A stretch of DNA of 46,781 nucleotides from an uncultured beta proteobacterium (lineage in GTDB: Bacteria > Pseudomonadota > Gammaproteobacteria > Burkholderiales > Burkholderiaceae_C), in NCBI GenBank assembly GCA_903830985.1, contig CAIKVZ010000193.1, positions 1-46,781 of the forward strand, in the 5' to 3' direction. Of the stretch, positions 25,452-34,991 are shown in pieces; within the stretch, counting starts at the first letter, position 1, and the number at the start of each line of letters is the position of its first letter. Under the pieces are notes generated by a model that saw only the letters and a list, made by a program, of their open reading frames with translations, had not been told where the DNA came from and ran no database searches. A program made the translations under genes and the position numbers.

Positions 25452-26293
25452 ACTTTTTCACCTGGCTGCGTCCCGCGCAGAAGAACCTGCGTGCCTGGCA
25501 GGTCGGCTTGCTGGTGCTGCTGCTGGCCCTTTGGCAGTTGGCCTCGCGCGACGCGCAGCTGGCCTTCTTCCTGGGCGAGCCGCTGCAGGTGGCAGGGCGC
25601 GTCTGGTCCTGGTTCATGCCCTTTGCGGTTCCAGCCAATGCGCTGTTCGAGGAGGGACTGCCGGGCAACGCCGACATCTACCGGCATTTGTGGACGACAC
25701 TGCTCGAGACCGTGCTCGCCTTTGGCATCGGTACCGGCCTGGGGCTGCTGGGTGGTCTGTGGCTGGCGCTGGCGCCCATGGCCAGCGCCATCCTGGACCC
25801 CTACCTCAAGGCGGCCAATGCCATGCCGCGTGTCATCCTGGCGCCGATCTTCGCGTTGTGGTTCGGTCTGGGCATCTGGAGCAAGGTGGCGCTGGCCGTG
25901 ACCCTGGTTTTTTTCGTCGTGTTCTTCAATGTTTACCAGGGTGTGAAGGAAGTCAGCCCGGTGGTGCTGGCGAATGCGCGCATGCTGGGCGCGAACCAGC
26001 GCCAACTGCTGCGCACGGTGTATCTGCCGAGTGCCACGAGCTGGGTCTTTTCCAGCCTGCACACCTCCGTGGGCCTGGCCTTTGTCGGCGCCGTGGTGGG
26101 CGAGTACCTGGGCTCGGCGCGCGGCGTGGGCTACCTGATCCTGCAGGCCGAAGGCACGTTCGACGTGAACACCGTGTTCGCCGGCATCGTCGTGCTCACG
26201 GCCTTTGCCTTGCTGCTGGATGGCATCGTCGGCGCCATGGAGCAGCGGCTGATGAAGTGGCAGCCGCGTCTGGGCGAGACCGAGCGGCTGTAG
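25448..26293 (+). CDS. ABC importer permease, SsuC/TauC type
   Basis: 281 residues with six predicted membrane helices. The EAA loop that docks the ATPase is visible as NARMLGANQRQLLRTVYLPSA. The N-terminal helix (VGLLVLLLALWQLAS) is followed by a longer periplasmic loop. BPD_transp_1 fold. ATGA overlap with the ATPase gene. It is the last gene of the importer and converges on the universal stress protein gene with 13 bases between stops. Confidence 0.92.
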   Translation: MNFFTWLRPAQKNLRAWQVGLLVLLLALWQLASRDAQLAFFLGEPLQVAGRVWSWFMPFAVPANALFEEGLPGNADIYRHLWTTLLETVLAFGIGTGLGLLGGLWLALAPMASAILDPYLKAANAMPRVILAPIFALWFGLGIWSKVALAVTLVFFVVFFNVYQGVKEVSPVVLANARMLGANQRQLLRTVYLPSATSWVFSSLHTSVGLAFVGAVVGEYLGSARGVGYLILQAEGTFDVNTVFAGIVVLTAFALLLDGIVGAMEQRLMKWQPRLGETERL

Positions 26294-26306
26294 AAAACCG
26301 CGGGGA

Positions 26307-26756
26307 TCAGGCCGGCTCTTCCTGCTGCGCGTGCTTCACCACCGTCACAGGAATCGGGCAGTCCTGCACCATTTGCTGCGACACCGAGCCCATGATGGAA
26401 CCCAGCAGGTTGCCGTGGCCCTTGGCGCCCAGGATGATGGCGTCGCAGGCTTCACGCTCCGCGATGTCGAGCAGCATGTTCACCGGGTCCCCCGACTCGA
26501 CCACGCTGTCGAACTCAATGTCGGCGGCGCTCACCAGCGCCTGCGCCGCGGCCAGTTGGTGCGTGCCGGCGTCCAGGCTCACTTGCTGCAGCACCAGGGG
26601 GTCGTGCGCGACCACCATTTCGTACAGCGTGGCGCTTTCCTGCACGTTGGCGAGCACGAAGCTGGCCTGTAACCCCTGTTGCACCAGATTCAGTGCGTAG
26701 TGCACGGCGTCCAGCGAGAGTTCGGAGCCGTCAACGGCGATGAGGATCTTGAGCAT
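26307..26756 (-). CDS. Universal stress protein, ATP-binding type
   Basis: 149 residues, single UspA domain. The N-terminal strand ILIAVDGSELS and the C-terminal loop GAKGHGNLLGSIMGS satisfy the G-2x-G-9x-G(S/T) ATP-binding pattern, which places it in the nucleotide-binding (UspFG/MJ0577) branch rather than the E. coli UspA branch. AGGAAAA lies eight bases before the ATG. It is 30 bases downstream of mltD and on the same strand, so may share its transcript. Confidence 0.92.
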   Translation of the reverse strand: MLKILIAVDGSELSLDAVHYALNLVQQGLQASFVLANVQESATLYEMVVAHDPLVLQQVSLDAGTHQLAAAQALVSAADIEFDSVVESGDPVNMLLDIAEREACDAIILGAKGHGNLLGSIMGSVSQQMVQDCPIPVTVVKHAQQEEPA

Positions 26757-26785
26757 GATTTTTCCTGGTTAAAACGGTTCGCGTG

Positions 26786-28348
26786 TCAACGCTTGGCGAC
26801 CTTGACGGTGGCGGTCTTCTTGCGCTGCGCCGCTTTGCCGGCCTTGCGTTTGATCGACTTGCCGGATGATTTGCCTGACGGCGTGCCCGCAGCCTTGGCC
26901 GCTGGCGCCGTGGTGAACAGTATCACCTGCTGGCCCACGGCAAAGCTCGCACTGGTCTTGACCTTGTTCCATTCAGCGACGTTGTCGATGCTCGCATGGT
27001 AGCGTTTGGCGATGCTGGCGACGGTCTCATGCTTGCCCGCCTTCACCGAACGCTGGCGCGGCACCGCATCCTTGGACAGCGCGATCTGCCCGGTATCGGC
27101 CACGTGCACCGTCACGTCGTCCTGCACGCTGGCAGCGCGCGGCACCAGCAAGGTGGAGCCCGCCTTAATGGTGACGCGTGGCGGAATATTGTTCACGGCG
27201 CGCAATTCGGCCTCTGACATGCCGACGCGCAGGGCGGCCACTCTGGGCGCCATGGTCAAGGGAACGATCCATACCGTCCACGAAGCCAGGCGGCCGCCAC
27301 CGTAGCCCTGCAGATTGCGCTCGAACACCGTGGCATTGTCCCAGGGCAGCAGGATTTGCGGCGTGCCTGCGGCCAGGATCACCGGTCGACTCGCTGAGGG
27401 GTTGAGCGCCTTGAAGTCCTCCAGCGGCACTTCTGCCAGCTTGGCAGCCAGGGCCACGTCAATGTCGCGGGTGATGGCCACGGTCTGGAAATAGGGATGG
27501 TTACCGATGTCCGGCAGGCTGGATCGGAAGGCCTGCGGGTTGGCGACGATATTTTTGATGGCCTGCAATTTGGGCACGTAAAAGCGGGTCTCCATGGGCA
27601 TGGACAGGTCGGTGTAGGCCGTCGCAAGTCCAAGCCGCTGGTTCTTCGCGATGGCGCGTCCCACGCTGCCTTCGCCCCAGTTGTACGCGGCCAGTGCCAG
27701 TTGCCAGTCACCGAACATGCCGTGCAGCTTTTGCAGGTAGTCCAGCGCGGCGCGGGTCGATGCCAGAACGTCGCGCCGGTCATCGCGAAAGGCGTTCTGC
27801 TTGAGTTCGAAGGTCTTGCCGGTGGCCGGCATGAATTGCCACATGCCGGCGGCCTTGGCGCTGGACACGGCCTGCGGGTTGAAGGCGCTTTCGACGAAGG
27901 GCAACAACGCCAGTTCGGTCGGCATGTTGCGCCGCTCCAGTTCCTCGACGATGTGGAACAGGTATTTGCGCGATCTCTCGGTCATGCGAAAGATGTAGTC
28001 AGGCCTGGTGCTGTACCACTGCTCACGGTCCTGCACCAGCGAGCCTTCCAGGTTGGGCATGGCAAAACCGCGGCGCATGCGTTCCCACAGGTCGACCGGT
28101 GTGCTCAGTTGCGCCACGGCCAGCGAGGCCGCCTCGGCCGCCGTGATGGGCTGCAAGGGGCCATCCGGAATGATGGGGCGGTGCGTGGTGCCGCTCTGGT
28201 ACCAGGGCGTGGGTGCGGCGGGAGCGCTGGCAGCCGTGGCGCCGGCCGTGGCCACTGCTTGGGGTGCCGTGCTGGCGCAGCCGGCCAGCCAAAGGCCGCT
28301 GATCATGGCGAGAAGGGAGAGGATCTTTTTCAAAATTGGTTTTTCCAT
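26786..28348 (-). CDS. mltD: Membrane-bound lytic transglycosylase D
   Basis: 520 residues. Lipobox LAGC (Cys24; +2 Ala, so outer-membrane retention), an unstructured Ala/Pro linker, then the SLT domain (about 135-270) with catalytic Glu153 in LPFVESAFNP and AAYNWGEGSVGRAI. Two LysM-like domains follow (about 370-405, poorly conserved, and about 430-480), then a very basic C-terminal tail (repeated GK/KR) that could bind anionic cell-wall polymer. It cuts the glycan chain of peptidoglycan to 1,6-anhydro ends. Its ATG lies inside the end of gloB (19-base overlap). Confidence 0.95.
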   Translation of the reverse strand: MEKPILKKILSLLAMISGLWLAGCASTAPQAVATAGATAASAPAAPTPWYQSGTTHRPIIPDGPLQPITAAEAASLAVAQLSTPVDLWERMRRGFAMPNLEGSLVQDREQWYSTRPDYIFRMTERSRKYLFHIVEELERRNMPTELALLPFVESAFNPQAVSSAKAAGMWQFMPATGKTFELKQNAFRDDRRDVLASTRAALDYLQKLHGMFGDWQLALAAYNWGEGSVGRAIAKNQRLGLATAYTDLSMPMETRFYVPKLQAIKNIVANPQAFRSSLPDIGNHPYFQTVAITRDIDVALAAKLAEVPLEDFKALNPSASRPVILAAGTPQILLPWDNATVFERNLQGYGGGRLASWTVWIVPLTMAPRVAALRVGMSEAELRAVNNIPPRVTIKAGSTLLVPRAASVQDDVTVHVADTGQIALSKDAVPRQRSVKAGKHETVASIAKRYHASIDNVAEWNKVKTSASFAVGQQVILFTTAPAAKAAGTPSGKSSGKSIKRKAGKAAQRKKTATVKVAKR

Positions 28349-29100
28349 TGGCGCAAAGCGGCAAAACAGGCCACAGGTCCCTGGGCTTCAGGGTCGAAGC
28401 GCCGGGCTGCGGCCATCACCTGCGGCTCGCCGCTGCGCAAAAACGGGTTGATCTGTCGTTCCAGCGCCAGCGTCGAGGGCAGTGTTGGCAACTGCTGTGC
28501 GCGCAGGGCTTGGCAACGTTCGATATAAGCTGACAACTCGGCATTGGCAGGCTCGACCGCCTGGGCAAAGCGCAGGTTCGACAGGGTGTATTCGTGGGCA
28601 CAGCATACCCGGGTGTTGCCCGGCAGGGCCGCCAGGGTTTGCAGCGACCCCAGCATCTGCAGCGGTGTGCCCTCGAACAGGCGACCGCAGCCGCCGGAAA
28701 ACAGCGTGTCGCCGCAAAACATCAGTGGTGCCAGGTCGCCCGGTTCGCGGCAAAAATAGGCGATGTGGCCTGCCGTGTGTCCAGGCACGTCGATGACTTC
28801 GAACTGCAACCCCAGCGCGGTCACGTGCTCGCCGCCCTTCAACAGGGTCAGGGGCTGCGGCATGGCTTCGCGCGCCGGGCCGTAGACCGCCGCGCCCGTG
28901 GCCTCGCGCAGGCCGGCAACGCCGCCCACGTGATCGGCGTGGTGATGCGTGACTAGAATCGCCTCCAGGCTCAGGGAAAGTCGCTGCAAGGCGTCAAGTA
29001 CCGGCTGTGCCTGCCCCGGGTCGACCACCAGCGCGCGTTGTCCGTCGTGCAGCAGCCAGATGTAGTTGTCGGAAAAAGCAGGGAGTGCAACGAGCTTCAT
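28330..29100 (-). CDS. gloB: Hydroxyacylglutathione hydrolase (glyoxalase II)
   Basis: 256 residues, normal length. Metallo-beta-lactamase fold with the binuclear site THHHADH (H52, H54, D56, H57), then the ligands in VPGHTAGHI, CGDTLFSGGCGR and CAHEYTLSN, and a C-terminal glutathione-binding end (ERQINPFLR). It hydrolyses S-lactoylglutathione, the second step of methylglyoxal removal. Its ATG overlaps the yafS ATG on the other strand by two bases (CATG). Confidence 0.97.
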   Translation of the reverse strand: MKLVALPAFSDNYIWLLHDGQRALVVDPGQAQPVLDALQRLSLSLEAILVTHHHADHVGGVAGLREATGAAVYGPAREAMPQPLTLLKGGEHVTALGLQFEVIDVPGHTAGHIAYFCREPGDLAPLMFCGDTLFSGGCGRLFEGTPLQMLGSLQTLAALPGNTRVCCAHEYTLSNLRFAQAVEPANAELSAYIERCQALRAQQLPTLPSTLALERQINPFLRSGEPQVMAAARRFDPEAQGPVACFAALRQWKNQF

Positions 29101-29926
29101 GAGCGATCAAATTATAGGTTTGCCAGATTTTCTGAAAACTCCGGCGGGCAAGTACCTGCTGGAGTGGGAAGGCCTGCAGTATGACCGCGCCGTGGCCGAC
29201 CTGTTTGGCTTCAACGCCTTGCAACTGGGATTGGCCGAGGTGGATGCGCTGCAAAGCAACCGCATGCCGCACCGCTGGCTGGCTCTGGCAGAGGACATGG
29301 CGCCATCCCGCTCGGGCGCGGGATTGCATCGGGCCGCACTGATCACCGATTTTTCGGCCTTGCCGTTCCCCGCCGGCAGTCTGGACCTGGTGGTGCTGCC
29401 GCACGCGCTGGAGCTGTCGCGCGATCCGCATGCCACGCTGCGCGAAGTCGAGCGCGTGCTGGTGCCCGAGGGGCGCGTGGTGATCTGCGGCTTCAACCCC
29501 ACGGGTTTGTGGGCGCTGCGCCAGTACCGGGCGCGGCTCACGCGGCGCCTGGGTTTTGGCGAGTCCTTTGCGCCCGACGTGCACGACTGGATCGGCTACT
29601 GGCGCGTACGCGACTGGCTGCGCCTGCTGAGCTTTGAGGTCGAGGTCGGCCATTTCGGCTGCTACCGGCCCGCCATGGGCAATCAGGCCTTGCTGCAAAG
29701 CTGGGCCTGGATGGACCGGCTGGGTGCGCGCTGGTGGCCGATACTGGGCTCGGTGTATTTCGTGGTGGCGGTCAAGCGCGTCGCCGGAGTGCGCCTGCTG
29801 GAGCCGGCCTGGAAGCTGAACAACCCCGTCGCCAACGCACCGGTCTCGGTGGCGAATCGAAAATCAAATAAGGGCGCAGCAGCGTCCGATGGCTTGAAAA
29901 CAAGGAAACTCATTGAACGCGATTGA
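29099..29926 (+). CDS. yafS: YafS-type SAM-dependent methyltransferase
   Basis: 275 residues from ATG 29099. Class I methyltransferase: the UbiE-like core [45 protein letters not shown] is visible (post-I to post-III motifs), but the usual glycine-rich motif I is degenerate (about [16 protein letters not shown]). The substrate is not known. The order mltD-gloB-yafS-rnhA is the same as in E. coli, which supports the name. The last 14 bases overlap rnhA. Ends in a basic, probably disordered tail. Confidence 0.85.
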   Translation: MSDQIIGLPDFLKTPAGKYLLEWEGLQYDRAVADLFGFNALQLGLAEVDALQSNRMPHRWLALAEDMAPSRSGAGLHRAALITDFSALPFPAGSLDLVVLPHALELSRDPHATLREVERVLVPEGRVVICGFNPTGLWALRQYRARLTRRLGFGESFAPDVHDWIGYWRVRDWLRLLSFEVEVGHFGCYRPAMGNQALLQSWAWMDRLGARWWPILGSVYFVVAVKRVAGVRLLEPAWKLNNPVANAPVSVANRKSNKGAAASDGLKTRKLIERD

Positions 29927-30374
29927 AATTTATACCGACGGCGCCTGCAAGGGCAACCCCGGCCCCGGCGGCTGGGGCGCACTGCTCAAGTCCGGCCATG
30001 TTGAAAAAACCCTGCATGGCGGCGAACTGGAAACCACCAACAACCGCATGGAAATGACGGCCGTGATCGAGGCTCTGGCGGCGTTGAAACGGCCCTGCAA
30101 GGTGACGCTGCATGTGGACAGCCAGTACGTGCTCAAGGGCATGACCGAGTGGCTTGCCGGCTGGAAGGCCAAGGGCTGGAAGACGGCCGCCAAACAGCCG
30201 GTGAAGAATGTCGACCTGTGGCAGAGGCTGGACTTGCTGGTGAGCAGTGCCGGGCACCACATCGAGTGGCGCTGGGTCAAGGGCCACGCCGGGGACCCGG
30301 GCAATGAGCGTGCCGATGCCCTGGCCAATCTGGGCGTGGAGCAGGCGCTGCGCGAAGCCGCCAGAAAAAAGTAA
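29913..30374 (+). CDS. rnhA: Ribonuclease HI
   Basis: 153 residues. Active-site residues all present: D9 ([16 protein letters not shown]), E47 (NNRMEM), D69 (HVDSQYV), H125 ([13 protein letters not shown]) and D135. Degrades RNA in RNA-DNA hybrids. The start is TTG 29913, set by AAGGAAA just upstream and by matching the usual length; it lies inside the 3' end of yafS. In E. coli dnaQ is beside rnhA; here the neighbour is moeA, converging. Confidence 0.97.
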   Translation: MNAIEIYTDGACKGNPGPGGWGALLKSGHVEKTLHGGELETTNNRMEMTAVIEALAALKRPCKVTLHVDSQYVLKGMTEWLAGWKAKGWKTAAKQPVKNVDLWQRLDLLVSSAGHHIEWRWVKGHAGDPGNERADALANLGVEQALREAARKK

Positions 30375-30384
30375 GACGCGCGTT

Positions 30385-31650
30385 TCAGATCACGCCGTCA
30401 AACATCATCACGTTCACCGCTTCGCCAGCCGCCACATTGCCCTGAGCGTGGTCCAGCACGATCAGGCCGTTGGCCTGCACCATGGAACTGAGCACGCCTG
30501 AACCCTGATTGCCGGTGACCTGCACCTGCAGGCTCCCGTTTGCACCTTGGCTGACGATGCCGCGCTGGTATTCGGTGCGGCCAGGTTTCTTGCGGATGGC
30601 CTGCGTGCTGTGCGCCCGCAGCAGCGGCAATTCGGTGGCGGCGCTGCCCATCATCTGCAGCAGGGCAGGGCGCACGAAAGCCAGAAAGGTCACCATCACG
30701 GCCACCGGGTTGCCGGGCAGTCCGAACAGCACGGCCTGGCCGATGCGTCCCACCGCCATCGGTCGGCCCGGGCGCATGGCGATTTTCCAGAAGGCCACGT
30801 CGCCGAGTTGCTTCATCATGAGCTTGGTGTAGTCGGCCGCACCCACACTCACGCCGCCGCTGGTGATGATGGCGTCGGCCTGCAGCGCGGCGCGGTTGAA
30901 TGCCGCTTCGAGCAGGGCCGGTTCGTCGCGCACCACGCCCATGTCGATCACCTCGCAACCCAGGCGCGTCAAGAGGCCGAACACGGTGTAGCGATTGCTG
31001 TCGTAGACCGCGCCTTCGCGCGGCGCTTCGCCCAGGCTCAGGATCTCGTCCCCCGTGGAAAAATAAGCCACGCGCAAGCGGCGCAGCACCGTCACTTGGG
31101 ACAACCCCAGGCTGGCCAGCAGGCCCAGGCTGGCCGGGGTCAGCAGCTGTCCCTGGTGCAGCGCGGCGCTGCCCTGCAGCAGGTCCTCGCCCAGCAGTCG
31201 CCGGTTCTCGCCGGCCTGCAAGGCATTGGCCGCCACGGTCACCTGGTCGCCATCGATGCTGGCCAGTTCCTGTGGCACCACCGTGTCCAGCCCTCGCGGC
31301 ATAACGGCGCCGGTCATGATGCGCACGCATTCGCCGGCTGCCACGGCACCACTCCAGGCTTTGCCCGCCAGCGCCGTGCCCAGCAGCTTCAGCTGCAGGG
31401 GCCTGTCGGGCGCGAGTTGCGAGCCGTCGAAGGCGAAGCCGTCCATGGCCGAGTTGTCATGCGGTGGCACGCTGATGGGCGAAGTCACGTCGCGCGCCAG
31501 CACGCGCCCCAAGGCGGAAAAGATGTCCACCTCCTCGGTCTGCGTCACCGGCTCCACCAGACGCAGCAGGAAGTCACGCGCGCCGGCGGCGCTCAGGGCT
31601 TGCGGGTCGTAGCCCTGGAGTTCGGCGGCAATGGCTTGGAGAGTTTTCAT
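30385..31650 (-). CDS. moeA: Molybdopterin molybdenumtransferase MoeA
   Basis: 421 residues from ATG 31650, set by homology to the usual N-terminus. Family motifs: PPHDNSAMDGFA, GECVRIMTGAVMPRG, VAYFSTGDEI, TSGGVSVGAADY and LPGNPVAVMV. It inserts molybdate into adenylylated molybdopterin. C-terminal domain IV (about 345-421) is complete. mobA and moaA lie 0.8 kb away on the same strand, with a plus-strand acyltransferase gene between. Confidence 0.96.
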   Translation of the reverse strand: MKTLQAIAAELQGYDPQALSAAGARDFLLRLVEPVTQTEEVDIFSALGRVLARDVTSPISVPPHDNSAMDGFAFDGSQLAPDRPLQLKLLGTALAGKAWSGAVAAGECVRIMTGAVMPRGLDTVVPQELASIDGDQVTVAANALQAGENRRLLGEDLLQGSAALHQGQLLTPASLGLLASLGLSQVTVLRRLRVAYFSTGDEILSLGEAPREGAVYDSNRYTVFGLLTRLGCEVIDMGVVRDEPALLEAAFNRAALQADAIITSGGVSVGAADYTKLMMKQLGDVAFWKIAMRPGRPMAVGRIGQAVLFGLPGNPVAVMVTFLAFVRPALLQMMGSAATELPLLRAHSTQAIRKKPGRTEYQRGIVSQGANGSLQVQVTGNQGSGVLSSMVQANGLIVLDHAQGNVAAGEAVNVMMFDGVI

Positions 31651-31808
31651 GGCATTGAAATTTGTTGGCTGGCCGGCAGCGGGCGGGTCAGGGTGAGCGG
31701 GCTTGTCGATGGTAAACCCGAAGTTCCCAGTACGGGATAATTGCGTCTTGTCAGACACTTTGCCGTGTCCCTCGGCGCGAGTTCTGCGCCCCAACGATTG
31801 CCCCGACC

Positions 31809-32399
31809 ATGCATCGCACCATCTTCGACACCCCTATCGTCAATACGCTGCTGCGTGCCTTCTCGCTCGCCTTCCTGAAGCTCACGGGCTGGAAGGTGCT
31901 GGGACGCATGCCCGAGGGTTGCAGCAAAAGCGTTTGGATCGCCGCGCCGCACACCAGCAACTGGGACCTGCCCTACACCCTGATGGTGGTGTTCGCGCTC
32001 AATCTCAAGGTCTACTGGATGGGCAAGGAGCAGCTGTTTCGGCCGCCGTTTCGCGGGCTCATGATGTGGCTGGGCGGCATACCCGTGGACCGTGCCAAGG
32101 CCAACAACCTGGTGGCGGCGTCGGTCGAGACGCTGAAGAACGCCGAAGGTCCGATGCAGCTGATCGTGCCGCCTGAAGGCACGCGCAGCAAGGCGCGCTA
32201 CTGGAAGACCGGTTTTTACTACATTGCCGTGGGCGCGCAGGTGCCCATCGTCATGGCCTACATGGACTACGAAAAGAAAATCAGCGGCCTGGGACCGGTG
32301 TTTCAGCCGACCGGCGACATCGAGGCCGACATGCTGGCGATCAAGGCTTTTTACGCCCCCTTCAAGGGGCGCAACGCCGACCAGTTTCATACCGACTGA
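31809..32399 (+). CDS. PlsC-family acyltransferase
   Basis: 196 residues. Acyltransferase motif I HTSNWD (HX4D, H48-D53), a middle region with FRPPFRGLMMWLGGIPVDR (motif II/III), and PPEGTRSK (EGTRS, 123-127). This short form resembles bacterial 1-acylglycerol-3-phosphate acyltransferase homologues that lack a clear membrane domain. Substrate unknown; glycerophospholipid acylation is likely. A GATAAT about 70 bases upstream may be its -10. It is on the opposite strand to the Mo-cofactor genes on both sides. Confidence 0.85.
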   Translation: MHRTIFDTPIVNTLLRAFSLAFLKLTGWKVLGRMPEGCSKSVWIAAPHTSNWDLPYTLMVVFALNLKVYWMGKEQLFRPPFRGLMMWLGGIPVDRAKANNLVAASVETLKNAEGPMQLIVPPEGTRSKARYWKTGFYYIAVGAQVPIVMAYMDYEKKISGLGPVFQPTGDIEADMLAIKAFYAPFKGRNADQFHTD

Positions 32400-32411
32400 A
32401 AGGCGACCGGG

Positions 32412-33035
32412 TCAGGGCTGTTGCAGCGAGTGCAGTTCTGCCAAGGTGTTGGCATTGAAGAAGGCGCGGGTGTCGTCACCCGGCGCATCGAAGGGCACGA
32501 GCACGGTCTTGTGCTGCGCCGTCCACTGGTCGATCTTGCGTCCGCCGCCCTGTGTGAAGCGCACCAGGCTTTCCAGCAGGTTGCGCTGCAGCAGGCAGAA
32601 CACGGGCTGCGCGCGCAACTGGCCGTCTTCTTCCGGCGCTGAGGCCATGGCGATCTCGGCGCCGCCCTGCGCCGCGGACTGTGCCAGGCGCTGCGCCAGG
32701 TCCAGCGGGAACAGCGGGGTGTCGCAGGGCACGGTCAGCAGCCATTCGGTTTCGCAACGCTCCAGCCCGGTCAGAAAGCCTGCCAGCGGTCCGGCGTAGT
32801 CGGCCAGGCCATCCGGCCACACCGGCACGCCAAAGGCCTCATAGGCCGCCAGATTGCGGTTCGCGTTGATCATCACCTCGGCCAGGGGCCCGCCCTGCTG
32901 GATCTGCAGGCGCAGCGCAGCGTGCAGCGCCAGCGGCGTGCCGTTGAAGTTCTGCATGCCCTTGTCGACCCCGCCCATGCGCGTGCCGCGTCCGCCGGCG
33001 AGGATGATGGCGGTGATGTCTTGCAGGTCAATCAT
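32412..33035 (-). CDS. mobA: Molybdenum cofactor guanylyltransferase MobA
   Basis: 207 residues. Nucleotidyltransferase start [17 protein letters not shown] (about 10-26), with the Mg-binding Asp in VPCDTPLF. It joins GMP to Mo-molybdopterin to form bis-MGD. It follows moaA by nine bases, so they form an operon. Presence of mobA implies that the cell makes DMSO-reductase-family enzymes. Confidence 0.94.
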   Translation of the reverse strand: MIDLQDITAIILAGGRGTRMGGVDKGMQNFNGTPLALHAALRLQIQQGGPLAEVMINANRNLAAYEAFGVPVWPDGLADYAGPLAGFLTGLERCETEWLLTVPCDTPLFPLDLAQRLAQSAAQGGAEIAMASAPEEDGQLRAQPVFCLLQRNLLESLVRFTQGGGRKIDQWTAQHKTVLVPFDAPGDDTRAFFNANTLAELHSLQQP

Positions 33036-33044
33036 GTAGGTCTT

Positions 33045-34202
33045 TCAGCCGCCGATGTAGCTCATCTCGACGCGCCGTCTGGCGCTCCCGGTGTCGGGTG
33101 CGAGCGAACTGCGCAGTTCGGAATAGCGGTCACTGCGGCCTTGCCAGATGCGACCCAGAACCGAGGCGATATCGGCGTCGCTGGCCTCGCCGCGCAGCAG
33201 GGGCTTGAGGTCGTAGCCCTGAGCGGCAAACAGGCACAGGTAGAGCTTGCCTTCGGTGGACAGGCGGGCGCGGTTGCAGTCGCCGCAAAAGGCCCGGGTC
33301 ACGCTGCTGATGACGCCGATCTCGCCGGCGGCCCCATCGTGCTGCCCTGCGGCATCAGCGTAGCCCCAGCGCTGTGCTGTCTCGCCAGGCGCGCAGGGCT
33401 CCAGCGCCAGCAGCGGCCATTCGGCGTTGATCCTTTGCACCAGTTCGGCCGAGGGCAGCACCTCGTCCATGCGCCAGCCGTTGGTCGCACCCACGTCCAT
33501 GTACTCGATGAAGCGCAGCACCGTTCCCGTGCCCTTGAAATGCCGCGCCATGGGCAGGATCTGCTGCTCGTTCGTGCCGCGCTTCACCACCATGTTGACC
33601 TTGAGGCCGCCGTTGGCGCCCAGCCCGACCTGGCGCGCCACATCGATGCCTTCCAGCACATCGGCCACCGGAAAGTCGACATCGTTCATGCTTCGGAAAA
33701 CCGCGTCGTCCAGACCGTCCAGGCTCACGGTGACGCGCTGCAGTCCGGCGTCCCTGAGCGACTGCGCCTTGCGCGCCAGCAAGGAGCCGTTGGTCGTGAG
33801 CGTGATGTCCAGGGGCTGGCCCTGCAGCGTGCGCAGCACGGCCAACTGCTCGATCAGTTTTTCCAGGTTCTTGCGCAGCAGGGGCTCACCGCCAGTGAGA
33901 CGGATCTTTTGCACCCCAAGGGCGACGAACTGGCGTGCCAGCCGGGTGATCTCCTCGAAGCTCAGCAGGCTGGCGTGCGGCAGGTAGGCGTAGTCCTTGT
34001 CGAAGATGTCCTTGGGCATGCAGTAGTTGCAGCGGAAGTTGCAGCGGTCGGTGACGCTGATGCGCAGGTCGCGCAGCGGCCGGCCGCGCGTATCCTGGAC
34101 ATGTCCGTTGGCCTGCAGCGGGGGCATCACAGGGGGCAGGGCCAGGCCGTAGCCGCGCTGGTCGAGCACAGGGATGATGCGGGGGGTATCGCGTTCTGAC
34201 AT
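33045..34202 (-). CDS. moaA: GTP 3',8-cyclase MoaA
   Basis: 385 residues from ATG 34202. Radical SAM cluster CNFRCNYC (C54, C58, C61), the second 4Fe-4S site in the C-terminal half ([12 protein letters not shown] and LYLCLF) that binds GTP, and the C-terminal Gly-Gly (YIGG) needed for activity. First step of molybdopterin synthesis. The first 35 residues are longer than in E. coli MoaA (329). No ribosome site is clear; a -10-like GAGAAT ends seven bases before the ATG. Confidence 0.96.
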   Translation of the reverse strand: MSERDTPRIIPVLDQRGYGLALPPVMPPLQANGHVQDTRGRPLRDLRISVTDRCNFRCNYCMPKDIFDKDYAYLPHASLLSFEEITRLARQFVALGVQKIRLTGGEPLLRKNLEKLIEQLAVLRTLQGQPLDITLTTNGSLLARKAQSLRDAGLQRVTVSLDGLDDAVFRSMNDVDFPVADVLEGIDVARQVGLGANGGLKVNMVVKRGTNEQQILPMARHFKGTGTVLRFIEYMDVGATNGWRMDEVLPSAELVQRINAEWPLLALEPCAPGETAQRWGYADAAGQHDGAAGEIGVISSVTRAFCGDCNRARLSTEGKLYLCLFAAQGYDLKPLLRGEASDADIASVLGRIWQGRSDRYSELRSSLAPDTGSARRRVEMSYIGG

Positions 34203-34265
34203 GGCCGCTATTCTCGCCGCTCGGCCCAAGGCGCCTGACTCAAGACCCTGAACCGTACAGGGCAA

Positions 34266-34907
34266 TCAGGCCAGCGTCGACACATAGTCGGCCAAAGCAG
34301 GCCGCAACCGCGCCGGTTTGTGCTTTGTGACTGTGCCGATGTTGATGCAGCAAACGGCCTGCTCGTTCTCTGCCAGGGTAAAAAGCGCCCGCAGGCGCGG
34401 CGACGCCATCGCCTGGCCGCTGGTCAGCCCGGTGCCGAAGCCGGCGGCATGGGCCGACAGCACGATGTTCTGGATCGCGCAGCCGAAGGACACCAGACGC
34501 TCGGCGTCGCCGACTTCGGGTTCCGACAGACCTGCCGGCGTGGCCGGCCGGGGCACGCGCGCGTCGACGGGCGCGCACAGCTTGGCGATGGCGAGCATCA
34601 GAAAGGGCGCCCGAAAGGCCTTCTCCCGGGCCTGTTCCAGCTGGGGCTGTGTGGCCCCAGGGTCGCGGTCCTGCAGGGCCAGGGCAAACACCTGGGCCAG
34701 GCGTTCGCGCTGTGCGACCGGCACGATCACAAAACGCCAGGGCAGCAACTGGCCATGGTCCGGTGCGGCTGCAGCCGTGCCCAGAATGTCCTGCAATTGC
34801 TGTTCCGTGGGACCGGGCGCCAGCAGGCGCCGTGGCGCGACGTTCTGGCGCGAATGCATCAGCGCATTGGCAAATCCGGCCAATTCCTGGCCGCTGGTGA
34901 AATCCAT
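34266..34907 (-). CDS. Nitroreductase-family flavoprotein, YdjA-like
   Basis: 213 residues from ATG 34907. NADH-dependent FMN oxidoreductase fold: RRLLAPGPTEQQLQDILGTA near the start, then AAAAPDHGQLLPWRFVIV (FMN phosphate contacts), and GCAIQNIVLSAHAAGFGTGL in the second half, as in YdjA/TdsD-like single-domain nitroreductases. Natural substrate unknown. It is on the same strand as moaA, which it precedes by 63 bases, but there is no known functional link. Confidence 0.88.
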   Translation of the reverse strand: MDFTSGQELAGFANALMHSRQNVAPRRLLAPGPTEQQLQDILGTAAAAPDHGQLLPWRFVIVPVAQRERLAQVFALALQDRDPGATQPQLEQAREKAFRAPFLMLAIAKLCAPVDARVPRPATPAGLSEPEVGDAERLVSFGCAIQNIVLSAHAAGFGTGLTSGQAMASPRLRALFTLAENEQAVCCINIGTVTKHKPARLRPALADYVSTLA

Positions 34908-34991
34908 CGGATGTTTACTTTCGGCGGGGCGGTGAAGCCTGCAGTTTATGCGCTGCGCCGCCGCTGACCGCAAGGATTGATTGGCCCGGCC

